Assembly: GCA_023053685.1 (NCBI GenBank)
Contig: JALIGW010000001.1
Span: 230,628,434 to 230,692,433 of the forward strand
Source: Diadophis punctatus similis
Taxonomy: Eukaryota > Chordata > Lepidosauria > Squamata > Dipsadidae
Reading direction: 5' to 3'
DNA length: 64,000 nucleotides
The position numbers and the translations under genes were made by a program. Below, piece by piece: positions 10,874 through 59,279 of this stretch. A model generated the notes under the pieces. It saw only the letters and a list, made by a program, of their open reading frames with translations, searched no databases and was not told where the DNA came from. How positions within the stretch are numbered: the first letter of the stretch is position 1; each line of letters begins with the position of its first letter.

Positions 10874-11811
10874 GGACAGATGAACTAAAATAAGCCAACA
10901 ACATAATTATATGCCAACAGCCATCTCTCTTAGCATAGTGGTGGCAGACCGTGTGCCCCCTTCCCATCCTGTCTCAGGCCCCCTTTGGCGAAGAAGAAGC
11001 AGTCATGGCTTTTACCACAGGGTGGGATTCCTCCCCTGGCTAGTATATCTTCTGGCATTTCTCTCTAAAAATACCAGAAACTTTTGTGGGTGCTTTCGAG
11101 ATCCACACGCTGAGGCCAGGGAGATCAGGGAACCACCTTCCTTAAGTGCACTGGAAGCCTTATTGCTACTTTAGTTGGGCCAAAACAATTTTCCTCCCCG
11201 TTAAAACCCAATGAAGGGTTGATGCAAAAGGTCTGAGGGAAGGGAAGGAAAAGGGTCAACTGAAGTAAAAACAAAGACAAGTCTCGATGTGCCCCCCATG
11301 TAAGCCACTTTACATGTTAAGTCACGGTTTACAACTTTTTTTTAAAAAAATGGTAGTGCCACCATTTTAGAGAGGAAATGAGACAGATAAAAGGGAGCTT
11401 GCATTCAAAGACTTCCCAAAAGGAAGTGGGCAGAATGAAGGGGGGGAGGAAGGAACACAAAAGCAGTAGCCCCACTCAAAAAACGTTGTTCGTCTCTTAA
11501 AAACAGCACTCATAATCCATTGGATAAGGAAGAAACAGGAGAGAAATGGAGGAAAGGAAAAAAAATCCCCACAGAACTGGTGCAACGTCTTGCCAAGGAT
11601 GATGCATTTAACCAAAACTCCATACAGTCCCTTGTGTCTACACGTCCTGTGGTGGCAGCATAATTGCTTAAGCTGTCTTGGTTGTGTATGTCTGTATATA
11701 TATATATATACACACATAAGCACATATACATACGCATACATCCGAGAATAGAGAGTAATTTCCTTTTTTTTAAAAAAGTGTTAGCGTTGGTTTTGCTCTG
11801 GTTGGGAAGAC

Positions 11812-47946
<36,135 letters not shown>

Positions 47947-48260
47947 TTTGCAACTTATTCCAGTTTTGGGAGTTTGAGAAAGTACAGGTCTTTCACTGCT
48001 GTGGTTACAATGATCCCCAACCATGTTCAAGAGAGACAGAAAGAGAAGTGTGGAGAGGGATGGTGTGATGGTGAGAGAGAGAAAGAGAGAGAAAGAGATC
48101 TGGAAGCTGCTAGCACCGATCTCGATAGCTCGCCCTCTCTTTTCTATCCTCCTCAAAAAACTAGTCCAACTACATTCACAGAGTTCATAGCTTACTTCAC
48201 TCTAACCCTTCCTCCTTCCTTTCTTCAGCCAATAAGAAAGCAGCAATGGAAACAGGGGGA
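47947..48260 (-). promoter_or_regulatory. MOB2: MOB2 5' UTR and putative proximal promoter
   Basis: Upstream of the coding start on the minus strand lie about 40 bp before the first in-frame upstream ATG (48022-48024), a CT-rich tract (about 48065-48100), and an inverted CCAAT (ATTGG) near 48229-48233 beside a pyrimidine-rich segment. There is no obvious TATA box and no CpG island. The transcription start cannot be fixed from sequence alone, and more distal promoters are possible. Confidence 0.4.
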
Positions 48261-48719
48261 AAAAACAACCACCACCCTCAGCTAGAAAAAGGCAAACAGC
48301 TGCTCCTTTTTACAAATTCTTCAGTAAAAGCCAAGCCTGGGAAGTTAATGCCAATAAGGAAGCATCTGAATCGGTTTTTTCAGGCTGGCGCCAGCTGTAA
48401 AACAAGACAAGAGAAGTAGTGTGGGGAATAAGCAAGTTTCTTTCAAGCATCCAGTTTGTACTGCAGTTTTATTAGGGACGGTGCATGGATGGAGGAGAGG
48501 GGGGGACTGCTTTAATTTGTAGCATATTAAAAAATAGAGCTGACCGAACAAATGAAAACATTTCATGATAAGCAGTTTTCTGTCTAAATCTTTACTCCTC
48601 CAAAACATCAATTAGCCTTTACCAATTTGTCTTTCATAATTAAGAAGGCCAATCTGATTTTTAACTTAGAAATGAATATACAGTATTCACCAATCCTTTT
48701 CCCTCCAAGAGTTGCATTG

Positions 48720-48723
<4 letters not shown>

Positions 48724-48793
<70 letters not shown>
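48724..48793. repeat. (CA)n microsatellite
   Basis: About 35 CA units. Confidence 0.97.
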
Positions 48794-48796
<3 letters not shown>

Positions 48797-49264
48797 TTAG
48801 CATGAAACTATACTAGCCTAATGTTACATGCCAAGTGTTCTGGCACTAGAATAGTTCAGTTAAGATTTGACTGATGTTAGTCAACAAGCATGCTATTCAC
48901 TGTTTCTTAAACCACTAATGCCTATCAACAGTGATAGACTACAAATACTTGAGGTACTGCAGCAAAGAAGATACAGATCAAGCATCACATCTCTGTCTCA
49001 AATGCAAAGAGCTGCTTTTGCAATAGCAGGGAATGGCTAATTTAACACTGGAAGGTATTTTATAAATAAGTATGCTCCATTACGGTTTTAATTCATTACC
49101 AACAGTGTCACATTTAATGAGAATTTATTTGTTCAACAGATCTCTCAATTCAAACATAAGATTAGCAAACCAACACTAGCTAGCCTCATTCATATCCTGA
49201 TAGTAATGAAACAGGCAAAAGGTGGAGAAAAGTTGTAAATAATAGTGAAGATTCAATAAAACTA

Positions 49265-49402
<138 letters not shown>

Positions 49403-49484
49403 AAAATTAGTTAGTTACAGTATAAAGGTAGTCAATAGTAATGATCTTATCTTGTTATATGCATGTTTCTTATTTTTTATGATT

Positions 49485-49578
49485 ATTTGAAGATGTGTTT
49501 AGCTGCCCAGTGTCATATTTGCAAGATGGGCTGCTATATAAATTTGATAAATAAAATAAAAATAAATGAATAAAATTA
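49485..49578 (+). mobile_element. L2-type LINE 3' tail fragment
   Basis: GCTGCCCAGTGTCATATTTGC and GGGCTGCTATATAAATTTG followed by an AATAAA-rich tail. Confidence 0.55.
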
Positions 49579-49604
49579 TGTCCAATGCTTCGGAGGGGAG
49601 GTTG

Positions 49605-49896
49605 AAATAGTGTCAAACTTGATTTCATTGAGGGCCGCATCAGAGTTGTATTTGACCTCAGGGAGCTGGGGTGTAGCCAGAGTACCCACTCGTGTTGGAT
49701 ACGCCTGTGGCGTCCTGAGTGCTCTGCCAGCAAAAATGGGCTCCCGAGATCCGTTTCCGGCTGCAAAGGCCTCCTGCAACCCTTTGCCAGGGAAAACGGA
49801 ACTCGGGAGCCCGTTTTCACTGGCAGAGGCACCGCAAGCTGGTCCCTCACTCCATGGGCCGAATCCCACCCACAGGCCTTCAGTTTGACAGCCCTG
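49605..49896. mobile_element. non-autonomous hAT element (TGTCAAACTTGATTTC family)
   Basis: Left part TGTCAAACTTGATTTCATTG, right end CAGTTTGACAGCCCTG inverted relative to it. The left tip has decayed and no clear TSD remains. Confidence 0.65.
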
Positions 49897-50053
49897 GTTT
49901 ATAGAATCAGTTTATGAAAGAGGTTAAATAGATTTTTTTCCAGGTATACCTCACCTTTCATTGGAATGCAGATATGTTTTCTGTAATGTACGTTAAAATA
50001 AACCAAAGGAGATAAAACTGCAATTTGTCTAATAAAATTACACACCAGTATAC

Positions 50054-50244
50054 CAGTGGTCCCCAATCTGGCTCTGCAGACCGGCAGCAGCAGTGTGGGG
50101 ATGGTGGTTTTATATGCACATGCACCGCTTGCACAAATGCAGCTTTGTACGTTTGCGTGCCTGCTTGCCCGCTGCTTGTGCAGTCCAGTTCCCAAGGGGC
50201 AGCGGCCCGGCAGCAGGCTGCAGACCAGGGGCTGGGAACCCCTG
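50054..50244. mobile_element. 191-bp non-autonomous hAT element
   Basis: Ends CAGTGGTCCCCAATCTGG and CTGGGAACCCCTG; flanks CAGTATAC and CAGTAAAG are a plausible mutated 8-bp TSD. Confidence 0.75.
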
Positions 50245-50384
50245 CAGTAAAGCAAATGTCTACACTCTCATTTTACACTTTCAATCAAATGGTCAAATGG
50301 TCTCACGAGAATCAAAGCACATACTGCCAATAAAGATTTCATTTACTGTAGCTTTAATCCTAGAACATTTTATTTAAATACTTT

Positions 50385-50450
50385 TATAGCAATTTATTAT
50401 TTATTTTATTTTATTTATTGAATGTATTTGTTGCCCATCTCAAAGCAAAA
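50385..50450 (-). mobile_element. L2-type LINE 3' tip
   Basis: A (TTTA)n-like tail precedes TGTATTTGTTGCCCATCTC, the reverse complement of an L2-type terminus. Confidence 0.5.
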
Positions 50451-50466
50451 CAACTGAAGCCTAGAG

Positions 50467-50874
50467 CCGTGATGGCGAACCTATGGCACGTGTGCTACAG
50501 GTGGCACGTGGAGCCATATCTGCTGGCACGGGAGCCACTGCCATAGATCAGCTCCAGCGCGCATGCGTGTGCTGGCCAGCTGATTTTAGGCTGGCCATGC
50601 CCCCTTCCCTCCCAGGAGTTTTCACGTGGCCTGTTTTGAGGTAATTAAAGAGGTTCTGGGAGGGTGTTTCTGGCCTCCAGAGGGCCTCCAGGGGGTGGGG
50701 AAGGCAGTTTTTGCCCTCATGCCATCACATGCCCAAAGTGGGGGGAGGATGGGGGGTCATGCGTGCATGCGTGCAGGACCCCCCACATTGAATTATGGGT
50801 GTGGGCAGGCACGCGACCCCCCCTGCGCTCCTCCCGCTTTTGCCACGCAGTGAAAAAAAGGTTAGCCATCGCTG
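50467..50874. mobile_element. non-autonomous hAT element (GTGATGGCGAACC family)
   Basis: Ends CCGTGATGGCGAACCTATGG and GGTTAGCCATCGCTG; TSD GCCTAGAG/GCCTATAG (one mismatch) at 50459-50466 and 50875-50882. Same family as 55698-56193. Confidence 0.88.
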
Positions 50875-50959
50875 GCCTATAGCATTAAAATCCTAAGAAA
50901 TATATATCTCTAAAACAATAGAAATCCCAATCAAGATAAAATTATAGTTAAAAAATGGG

Positions 50960-51480
50960 GAGGGAGGGAACAAAATGCATAGGGTGATGGTATTGCCTCT
51001 TAATTCATCAATGACTTCCAGTGTGAAACCTCCCCATTGGGTCCCCCAAAGCTATCTGGCAAAGTCAGGTCTTCAGGCTCCTGCAGAAGGTAAGAAGGGT
51101 GAGAGCCAATCTCACCTCACAAGGTAAGATGTTCCCAAGGTTTAGGAACCACGGCAAACAAGGCGCTTCTCCTGGACCCCGCCACTTGGAATTCCTTGAC
51201 CCACAGCATACCTTCTCTGCCAGCGAAGGTGATGGGCCAGTCCCAGTGGGTGGGTGAGACAGTTCCTTAAGTAACCTGAGCCCATGCCATGCAGGGGTTT
51301 TAAAAAAATAACCAACACCCAGAATGAATTGCAGCCAGAAGCAAACTGGCAGCCAGCGCAGCTCACCAAGCAATGATGTAACATGGATCATCCTACGGAC
51401 TCCAATAACTGCCTGTGCCTCCACACTCTGCACCAGTTGAAATTTCCAAATGCTTTTCAAGGATAGCTAAAGCTGGCTAT
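50960..51480 (-). mobile_element. old L2-type LINE ORF2 3' fragment
   Basis: A minus-strand frame of 131 codons reads WKFQLVQSVEAQAVIGV and LGELRWLPVCFWLQFIL, a diverged form of the QLVQNAAARAVVGV-LRQLHWLPIGLRLQF block of the 53.5-kb copy. Confidence 0.8.
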
Positions 51481-51626
51481 ATTTAAGCCAGTAACAGCAA
51501 AACATTCTTCACATCTAATATAAATGGACATTAAAACAAACAATACTGAGAATTTAACTATTCTGTAGATAAACTTTCCATCATTGAAGTTTTTTTTAAA
51601 TCCCTTTGAATGAGAAAACATTTCTG

Positions 51627-52285
51627 CAACGCGCTCTACATGGGGCTACCCTTGAAGAGTATCCGGAGACTTCAGCTGGTGCAAAATGCGGCTGCGCGTG
51701 CTGTGGTGGGTGTGCCTTGGTACACCCACGTGACACCCATACTCCGCCAGCTGCATTGGTTGCCCATCGGTCTCCGGGTCCAATTCAAGGTGTTGATCAC
51801 CATCTTTAAAGCCCTTCATGGCTTAGGACCAGGGTATCTCCGGGACCGCATTCTGCCTCATACTTCCCTTCGACCGGTTAGGGCCCACAGAGTTGGCCTC
51901 CTCCAGGTCCCGTCGGCGAAACACTGCCGGCTGGCGGGCCCTAGGGGGAGAGCCTTCTCTGTGGCCGGCCCCGTGCTCTGGAACCAACTTCCCCCAGAGA
52001 CCTGAACTATCCCCACTCTGCTGGCCTTCCGGAAAGCCGTTAAGACATGGCTTTTCCTGCAGGCTGGGGGTAGAGCTTAATCCACTCGAGTTCACCCCCA
52101 AGTATGTATGGTTGTTGAATGGTTGTTGGGTGATTTTAAAAACTGTGTCTTTTTAACTTTTATATTGCTTTTAGTATTATTTATAAATTGGTTATTCTGT
52201 ATTTTTTCTGTTGTGTGCCACCCTGAGTCCTTCGGGAGTTGGGCGGCATATAAGAATACCAAATAAATAAATAAATAAATAAATT
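51627..52285 (+). mobile_element. young L2-type LINE 3' end, 5'-truncated
   Basis: An open frame from the truncation point encodes the ORF2 C-terminus (MGLPLKSIRRLQ, LRQLHWLPIGLRV) and stops early at PET (52003-52005), where the 53.5-kb copy continues. The 3' UTR CCTTCGGGAGTTGGGCGGC is followed by (AAAT)n. Nearly identical to, and inverted against, 53513-54160. Confidence 0.9.
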
Positions 52286-52289
52286 TCCA

Positions 52290-53510
52290 AAATGTAAGTT
52301 CCAAATTATGTGACTTCCAATGGCAATATGTATTTAAAGATAAATGGATATAAATTGAATGAATGAATGAAGTAACCAAGTTCAATCCCTGTCTGTTAAC
52401 AGAGTTTATCTGAAATGTATATATACTTTTTTTTACATACTGTTTGAACCATACGTCCTGAATTTGCCTCACAGCAGTAAACCCCATATTTATTATTATG
52501 CATTCCTTTTGACTTACATACTTCTTTATTCACTCTACGAAACAATTACTAAGCATGCATGAACATTCAAATATATTGTTAATGTTTAGTCTGATAAACT
52601 GTAAACACAGCACAGGCATTTTGCCTCAGTATAAGGAAATCCTCTGCCTAACAATTATGTAGATACATCTTGTAATGCACGTAAAAAGGAAAGCTTTACA
52701 ATAAGCTTATAAGTTATTATCAAAAAACAACTGATTGTTATTCTAAGCAACAAAAAGCTCTGTTAAAATCTTAAAACATAAGCATTACTTTATTTACTAG
52801 AAAGCATTAATAAAAGCATAATACTTTTGAGAATTTATAACATAATTATGATCAATTGTTGCTTAAGTAGCTGTTTGTTTGCCTCTTTCTGGAGTAGTCA
52901 TTAAAAAATACAAACAGAGAATATTAATATCGTCAGGCCTCAGAAGAAAGACTTTTCTCTATTATAACGGCAACAAATTTGAAATAAGTGTAATATATTA
53001 CTGTTAAAAGTTCAAGATAGCATTAAGAAATGCAGTTTGCTCAGCTCTAGCTGAAAGACTATGTAACCTAAATTGCAACCTATATTAAAACACCAAATTG
53101 TAACCTACTTATATACCATGTCCTTGCTCAACTTACTTGAATGACTCTATTTTAAAAACTAATTGTGCTTCTGATACTATCTGAGAATATAACCTAAATA
53201 TACTAGAATGTATTTTAAAGCCACTAGAAAAAACATTTTCATTTAAACGTCTAGCAGGAGCTTTCAAGGAAGGAAAGATTAATTGCAGGCTTTTACATGA
53301 AATTACTGGGAGAGTTGTATCTGTGCTGTACCAAGCTATTTGAAGGATGAAGCAAGAACAATTTTTACAACTTTTTCTTGTATGCATTAACTCCTTTTGA
53401 TGATTTGCTTTCTGTGTTAAAACTGTATTTCCTAAAAGAAGATTTTCTAAAGTAGTTTTGTAGATGCTTTTAATTTCTTGGTTTCTAATTTTGCTTAATT
53501 CCTTAGTGCT
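52290..53510. other. spacer between inverted L2 copies, no feature recognised
   Basis: AT-rich; nothing identified. Confidence 0.5.
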
Positions 53511-53512
53511 AA

Positions 53513-55440
53513 CTTTATTTATTTATTTATTATGGTGTTCTTATATGCCGCCCAACTCCCGAAGGACTCAGGGCGGCGTACAACAGAAAAAAATACAGGA
53601 CACCAATTTATAAATAACACATTAAAACGAGATATATAAAAATTAAAAAACACAATATTTAAAATCATCCAATACCCATTCAACAACCATACATACTTGG
53701 GGGTGAGCTCGAGTGGATTAAGCTCTACCCCCAGCCTGCAGGAAAAGCCATGTCTTGACAGCTTTTCGGAAGGCCAGCAGAGTGGGGATAGTTTGGGTCT
53801 CTGGGGGAAGTTGGTTCCAGAGCGCGGGGCCTGCCACAGAGAAGGCTCTCCCCCTAGGGCCCGCCAGGCGGCATTGCTTGGCCGACGGGACCTGGAGGAG
53901 GCCAACTCTGTGGGCCCTAACCGGTCGAAGGGAAGTATGAGGCAGAATGCGGTCCCGGAGATAACCTGGTCCTAAGCCATGAAGGGCTTTAAAGATGGTG
54001 ATCAACACCTTGAATTGGAGCCGGAGACCGATGGGCAACCAATGCAGCTGGCGGAGTATGGGTGTCACGTGGGTGTACCTTGGCACACCCACCACAGCAC
54101 GTGCAGCCGCATTTTGCACCAGCTGAAGTCTCCGGATACTCTTCAAGGGTAGCCCCATGTACAGCGCGTTGCAGTAGTCCAAGCGCGAGGTGACCGTGAG
54201 TAGAGCCTCCTTCTCCAAGTATGGCCGCAACTGGTGCACCAGGCGAACCTGTGCAAAGGCCCCCCTAGCCACAGCAGAAAGATGGTGATCCAATTTTAGC
54301 TGTGGATCTAGGAGGACCCCCAAGTTGCGGACCTGATCCGAGGGAGTCAGTTTTGCTCCCTCGAACACCAAGGAGGGACAGTTGACATAGTCCTTAGGAG
54401 GCAGTATCCAAAGCCACTCAGTCTTGTCGGGATTAAGTCTGAGTCTGTTCCTCCCCATCCAGATCCTAATGTCGTCCAGGCACCGGCACATTACATCAAC
54501 TGCCTCCCTGAAGTCAGACGGGGTGGTGATGTACAGCTGGGTGTCATCAGCGTACTGGTGGAAACACACCCCATGTCTGCGGATGATCTCCCCCAGCGGT
54601 TTCATGTAAATGTTAAACAGGATGGGCGAGAGAACCGACCCCTGAGGCACCCCACATGATAGGGGCCTAGGGGACGATCTCTGTCCTCCTGCTAACACCG
54701 ACTGCATCCTATCAGCGAGATAAGAGGAGAACCACAGCAAAACGGTGCCTCCCACCCCCAACTCACCGAGACGATGCAGAAGGATACCATGGTCGATGGT
54801 ATCGAAAGCCGCTGAGAGGTCAAGTAGCACCAGGATGGAGGAATTTCCCCCATCCCGGGCCCGCCAGAGATCATCCATCAGGGCGACCAAGGCAGTTTTT
54901 GTACTGTAGCCACGCCTGAAGCCCGACTGATAAGGATCTAGATGATCTGTTTCATCCAGAAGCTGCAGAAGCTGAGTAACCACCACCTTCTCCACAACTT
55001 TCCCCAAAAAGGGTAAGTTGGAGACCGGACGATATTCTTCAAATCAGCTGGATCCAGGGAAGGCTTCTTCAGGAGGGGTCTCACCACCGTAGCTTTTAAC
55101 GACTGCGGTACGGATCCCTCTCTCAAAGAAGCGGTGACCACCGCCTGGATCCAGCCGTGTGCCACCACTCTACTGGCCGAGACCAACCAGGAGGGGCACG
55201 GGTCCAATAAACAGGTGGAGGTACCCATCGCCTCCACAGCTCTGTCCACATCTTCGGGAGAAACAGGCCCAAACTCTTCCCATAACGGTGGACTAAGACT
55301 TGCTCCTGTCAACTCTATGGACTCAAAAAGCCAGACAGCACCCATGGGACTTGAACTGCTAGAGATAGCAGTTGAACAACAATCAATAGGCCGTGAAGGA
55401 ACCATTAGGCTAAGCTGGCTCAAAACTTGCTTGATACTTT
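53513..55440 (-). mobile_element. young L2-type LINE, 5'-truncated, RT largely intact
   Basis: An A-rich (TAAA)n tail at 53513-53531 ends an about 1.9-kb minus-strand LINE. Its ORF2 is open through 53718-55007; a frameshift near 55010-55030 separates an upstream frame (to about 55420) reading PVSPEDVDRAVEAM and PQSLKATVVRPLLKKPSLDP, the RT palm lead-in. The 5' endonuclease domain is absent through truncation. Confidence 0.92.
53718..55007 (-). pseudogene. L2-type LINE ORF2 fragment: reverse transcriptase and C-terminus
   Basis: 429 codons. Non-LTR reverse transcriptase blocks in order: DPYQSGFRRGYSTKTAL (25-40), LLDLSAAFDTIDH (61-73, first catalytic Asp), GVPQGSVLSPILF (119-131), the active-site Y-A-D-D at 152-155, LNPDKTEWLW (191-200) and the L2/CR1-type C-terminus RLQLVQNAAARAVVGV to LWNQLPPET. 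Between KEALLTVT and SRLDYCN a few residues seem lost relative to related LINEs. The enzyme would copy its RNA at a nicked target. No endonuclease is attached, so it is non-autonomous, but it is young by its low decay. Confidence 0.88.
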
Positions 55441-55697
55441 ACTCATGTTATGTGGATTTTCCCACAAAATTCTACCTACTTATCACTTCTTAATTTTCCT
55501 GTCCCTAACATTCTGAGGTACAACGTAGCTACAAATTCTTTTGAATCATCATTGCTGATTTATAATCCTTGTTCTATGTATGCATAAAATAGCATTCTAT
55601 AGCAATTCTGCCAAGCATTTTGCACTATGGGGTATGGAATATTTACTTTTCCCCCCACAGGATCTTAATTTTTGCTAGGATCTTGATCTACCTAGAG

Positions 55698-56193
55698 CCG
55701 TGATGGTGAACCTATGGCACGCATGCCACAGGTGGCATGCAGAGCCCTCTATGCGGGCATGCGAGCCATCGCCCAGCTCAGCTCCACCACTCATGCACAC
55801 GCGCCTCCTGCCAGCCAGCTGATTTTTGGGTATCTGCTGTGCATGTACGGAAGGCGGAGCACATGCGGGAGGCATACGTGTGCGCATGCGTGGAGGGTTG
55901 GGGGGTCACACGCACATGTGCAGGGGGTGGGGGAGCATGGGGGGTGTGGTGCCCCCATGCACAGCCCATTTTTGGTCCCAGGAGGCTGCAGGAAGGCCTG
56001 CTAGGCCCAAAATGGGGGTAGGGGTCACGTGTGCATACTCAGGGGTGTGGGAGCACAGGGGGGTCATGCACGCATGTGTGTGGGAGCACAGGGGGGTCAC
56101 ACACACATACATGGGGGGCAGGGAGTGGGAGTGCCACACACACATTGCATTATGGGTGCCAGCACGCAACGAGAAAAAGGTTAGCCATCACTG
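55698..56193. mobile_element. non-autonomous hAT element with internal minisatellite
   Basis: Ends CCGTGATGGTGAACCTATGG and GGTTAGCCATCACTG; perfect TSD ACCTAGAG at 55690-55697 and 56194-56201. The interior repeats GGGGGGTCACACACAC and TGGGAGCACAGGGGGGTCA units. Confidence 0.92.
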
Positions 56194-56251
56194 ACCTAGA
56201 GTATATGACACCTAATTTTTAGCACAAGTTTAATTATAGATTGCATTTAGG

Positions 56252-56606
56252 ATGATTAAAAGCTTGGAGACTAAAACATATGAAATACAGTTGCAGGAAC
56301 TGGATATGGTTTGTGTAGAGATGGGAAGGACTAGGGGTGACAAGAGAGCAGTATTCCAATATTTGAGGGGTTGCCACAAAGGAGTCAACTTATTTTCCAA
56401 AGCACCAGAAGGCAAGATAATAAACAATGGATGGAAACTAATCAAGAAGAGAAACAACCTGGAATTAAGGAGAAACTTTGTAATAGTGAGAACAATTAAC
56501 CTGTGGAACAGCTTGCCTTCAGAAGTTGTGGGTGGTTCATCACTGGAGGGTCTCCTGCAGGCTGGACTAGAAGATCTCTAAGGTCCCTTCCAGCTCTATT
56601 CTGATT
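56252..56606 (+). mobile_element. CR1 LINE 3' end
   Basis: ORF2-end remnants (GGACTAGGGGTGACAAGAGAG) lead to CCTGTGGAACAGCTTGCC, GGCTGGACTAGAAGATCTC and the terminal CTCTATTCTGATTGATTGA. Confidence 0.85.
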
Positions 56607-56609
56607 GAT

Positions 56610-57535
56610 TGATTTTTCAAATAAATTCTGAAGTTAAAAATGCTTTATGGAAAAGGAGATAGGGAAATGCTTAGAATTGCAGGGCTCAATCCTCCATTCC
56701 GGTATACAGCAGAACCTCTTTCTAATTATTTTTCCATTGTATTTATCAGCCACTCCCCCTCAAAAAAATTGTCCTAAAATATGTAGGCATGCTGAGATAC
56801 TAAGTTTGTTTTTAAAAATAAGTCTGAGGATTTTTATTAATTCCTGCTGAATGAATAGATGAATATCATTTTCTAGAGCAAATGATGCTGACGCACATAC
56901 AAATTCCCACAATTTTGCCTAAAATGAGAAATTAATTTATATTTACATAAACTTTATTTTTTATGCTCAATAGAGAAAATAAGAGCTTGTACAAGAAGGA
57001 CATACAAAGCAATGGTTAATATAAGGGAATCAATCACTAAATAATATCAGACATTTTTGGCCATCTTCTGTCAAATGAAATACAAAAAATACCTTAGTTC
57101 AATCATAAAAAAATTACTGACTTCCCTCTGAAGTCTGTCATGACTGTATACTTTAACATATCAAGGCTATTAGCTACTTAGCTATCATATTTATAATTTA
57201 AAGCCCAGAGAAAATTATTTAATTTCCTTAAAACAGAAGCCATGTTATACTGCCTTCACTGGATGAGTTGCCGTTACCTTAGAGAAAGAATGTTTAAATA
57301 TAATTTTAAACACTTTTGAAAAATATTACTTTCTGGATTAATCATCAAAAGGGTACTTAGAATATAGATTTTAAACAATTTAACAATGGATTAAGAGCTC
57401 AAATGGATTTAGAATTATAACTACCCTTTCAGAAAATTTCTTCTCGCGAGAAAGTGGCATTGTTTACTTTTTTGCTAGCCAAATAAGATAATGGGACTTT
57501 AAATGTTGGATACTAGTGTTGGACACTAGGCGGAG
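56610..57535. other. no feature recognised
   Basis: AT-rich intergenic DNA. Confidence 0.5.
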
Positions 57536-58495
57536 CTGGACACTAGGCGGAGCTATAGGATAACAAAAGAATGGAAGGAAATAATCTAATAATGAGCTAT
57601 TTGATGGAAAGCATGAAAAAATTATGAAGAGTTTTGACAAATAGTCTTTGAAATTTGCAAATTACTGATAAATGGACAGTGAAGGATGCAATGGAGGAAG
57701 AATAGGATGCATTGGATAAGTCTGAAATTATATTGAATGTGGAAATAAATGTAGAAAGGAAGAAGGATGCCAAAAAAAGGATGTATTAGAGTTTCAAATG
57801 AAATGAATGATACTTCAGTGCCATGTATAGAAATTGTAAATAAAGGAGATATACAATTATTACACAAGAGAGGAAGAGGGGGGAGATGGAGGGGGGAGGG
57901 AGAGAGAGATAGGATTTTTTCCCACTGAATGTATACAAAAGACATCTATGAAAGTTTTGAAGGACTCTCGAAGAACTGATCTCCCAAAAAAGAACAAATT
58001 TCTTTATCAGATTTACAAAACAGATTTGCTAAGGTTTGAAAGATCTTCTGAGGAAGGATAAAAAAACAGTGGCAAGAAATTAAGATGTGAGATTTTATTT
58101 GAACGGTTAAGAATTAAGATAGTTAAAAGGATAGGAAGGAATATATAATTGGCTTATTTGATCAAAGTTAAAATAGATAATTACTTGTATCTGACAACCC
58201 TTACTGGACTTTTGCTGACAATGAGGATTTTGTGTTAAGTGATGAGATATGCAGTAAAGCGAGTGTAGGTTGCAACTTAATAGGTGGAAATAAATTGTAT
58301 GCACTTGTTGGGATGAAAGGAGGAAGTTATTTTTCTTTTCTTTTTCCTTCCCCCCCTTTCCCTCCCACACTTTTTAGATTTTTGTAGTTTGAATAGCCTG
58401 AATATTTAATAAGTTTGTTTGGAAAACATGGTATATCCATCATAAATTGTGATTTGTATTTCATCTATTGCATCTCTATTAAATCAAAGAAAGAA
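57536..58495 (+). mobile_element. possible L1-type remnant (uncertain)
   Basis: Purine-rich plus strand with a G-rich stretch (57865-57912), then TTACTTGTATCTGACAACCC and a T-rich end near 58350-58380, reminiscent of squamate L1 3' UTRs. No coding block remains, so this is a weak call. Confidence 0.3.
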
Positions 58496-58639
58496 ATGTA
58501 AGTGGAAGAATTAGCCTCAGAGGAGGCAAAGGCAGCAGCAGATCATGGCATGGAAGACACTGCAATACTCTGTGTTTCCCTGAGTTTAGGCTGGGTATTG
58601 TTGGAACCATGTTCCACCAGAATGGGTGGCCCCCTCCCA

Positions 58640-59270
58640 ACAAATATGAATGCCCTGCTGCATGGCAGACCACTCCAGCCTCACAATAATCCACCATATC
58701 ACATGGATGCAGCCAATTTGCAAGGAAACTATAAGTACTTCCAAGACCTGACACATTTAATTGACAAACATCACATCAATTAAAAACCAGGATCCATGAA
58801 CACCGGCTGGCAGTCAAACGCCACGATCCCAAATACTTAATCTCTACCCACACTGACACCAAACAGCACCAGTTCGATTGGAGCAACACAACAATCATTG
58901 GCCATGCTACCACCCACCATACCCGTGTGTTCATCAAAGCCTGGCACTCCACAAGCAATTCCATCTACAGACACATTGACCTACAACCAGCCTATGAACC
59001 TCTCAGAATCCAAATCAACCACACAGCCAACCAGAGACAGCACCAACCCTCAACCAACCCACGCAAGCCCCCCCAATGACCCTCACCTGATGTAACTTCC
59101 CCATCACAAGCCTCTCACTGATGACTCACACCTGACCCATCACAAGACCCTCACTTGACACACCCACACCTGAAACCTGTATAAACAGAAGAACAATCTT
59201 ATTTTGGAATCTACTTTATTGCCACTACACAAAGTATATATGAAGAACAGCAGAATGCAACCATTGTTTT
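58640..59270 (+). mobile_element. Penelope-like element fragment, GIY-YIG region
   Basis: An in-frame stretch of 99 codons (58780-59076, stop at 59077-59079) reads RIHEHRLAVKRHDPKYLIST, then HQFDWSNTTIIGHATTHHT and FIKAWHSTSNSIYRHIDLQP, the order found at the C-terminal endonuclease end of Penelope-like retroelements. The upstream part has decayed and the reverse transcriptase is missing. Confidence 0.65.
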
Positions 59271-59279
59271 GACCTTTTT

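Larger units (their letters stand above)
10826..11811 (-). other. MOB2: MOB2 3' UTR (inferred)
   Basis: Following the stop codon on the minus strand, this stretch is not a recognised repeat apart from short (TA)n at 11694-11710. It runs to the first AATAAA found downstream. The boundary assumes cleavage 15-25 nt past that signal. Confidence 0.5.
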
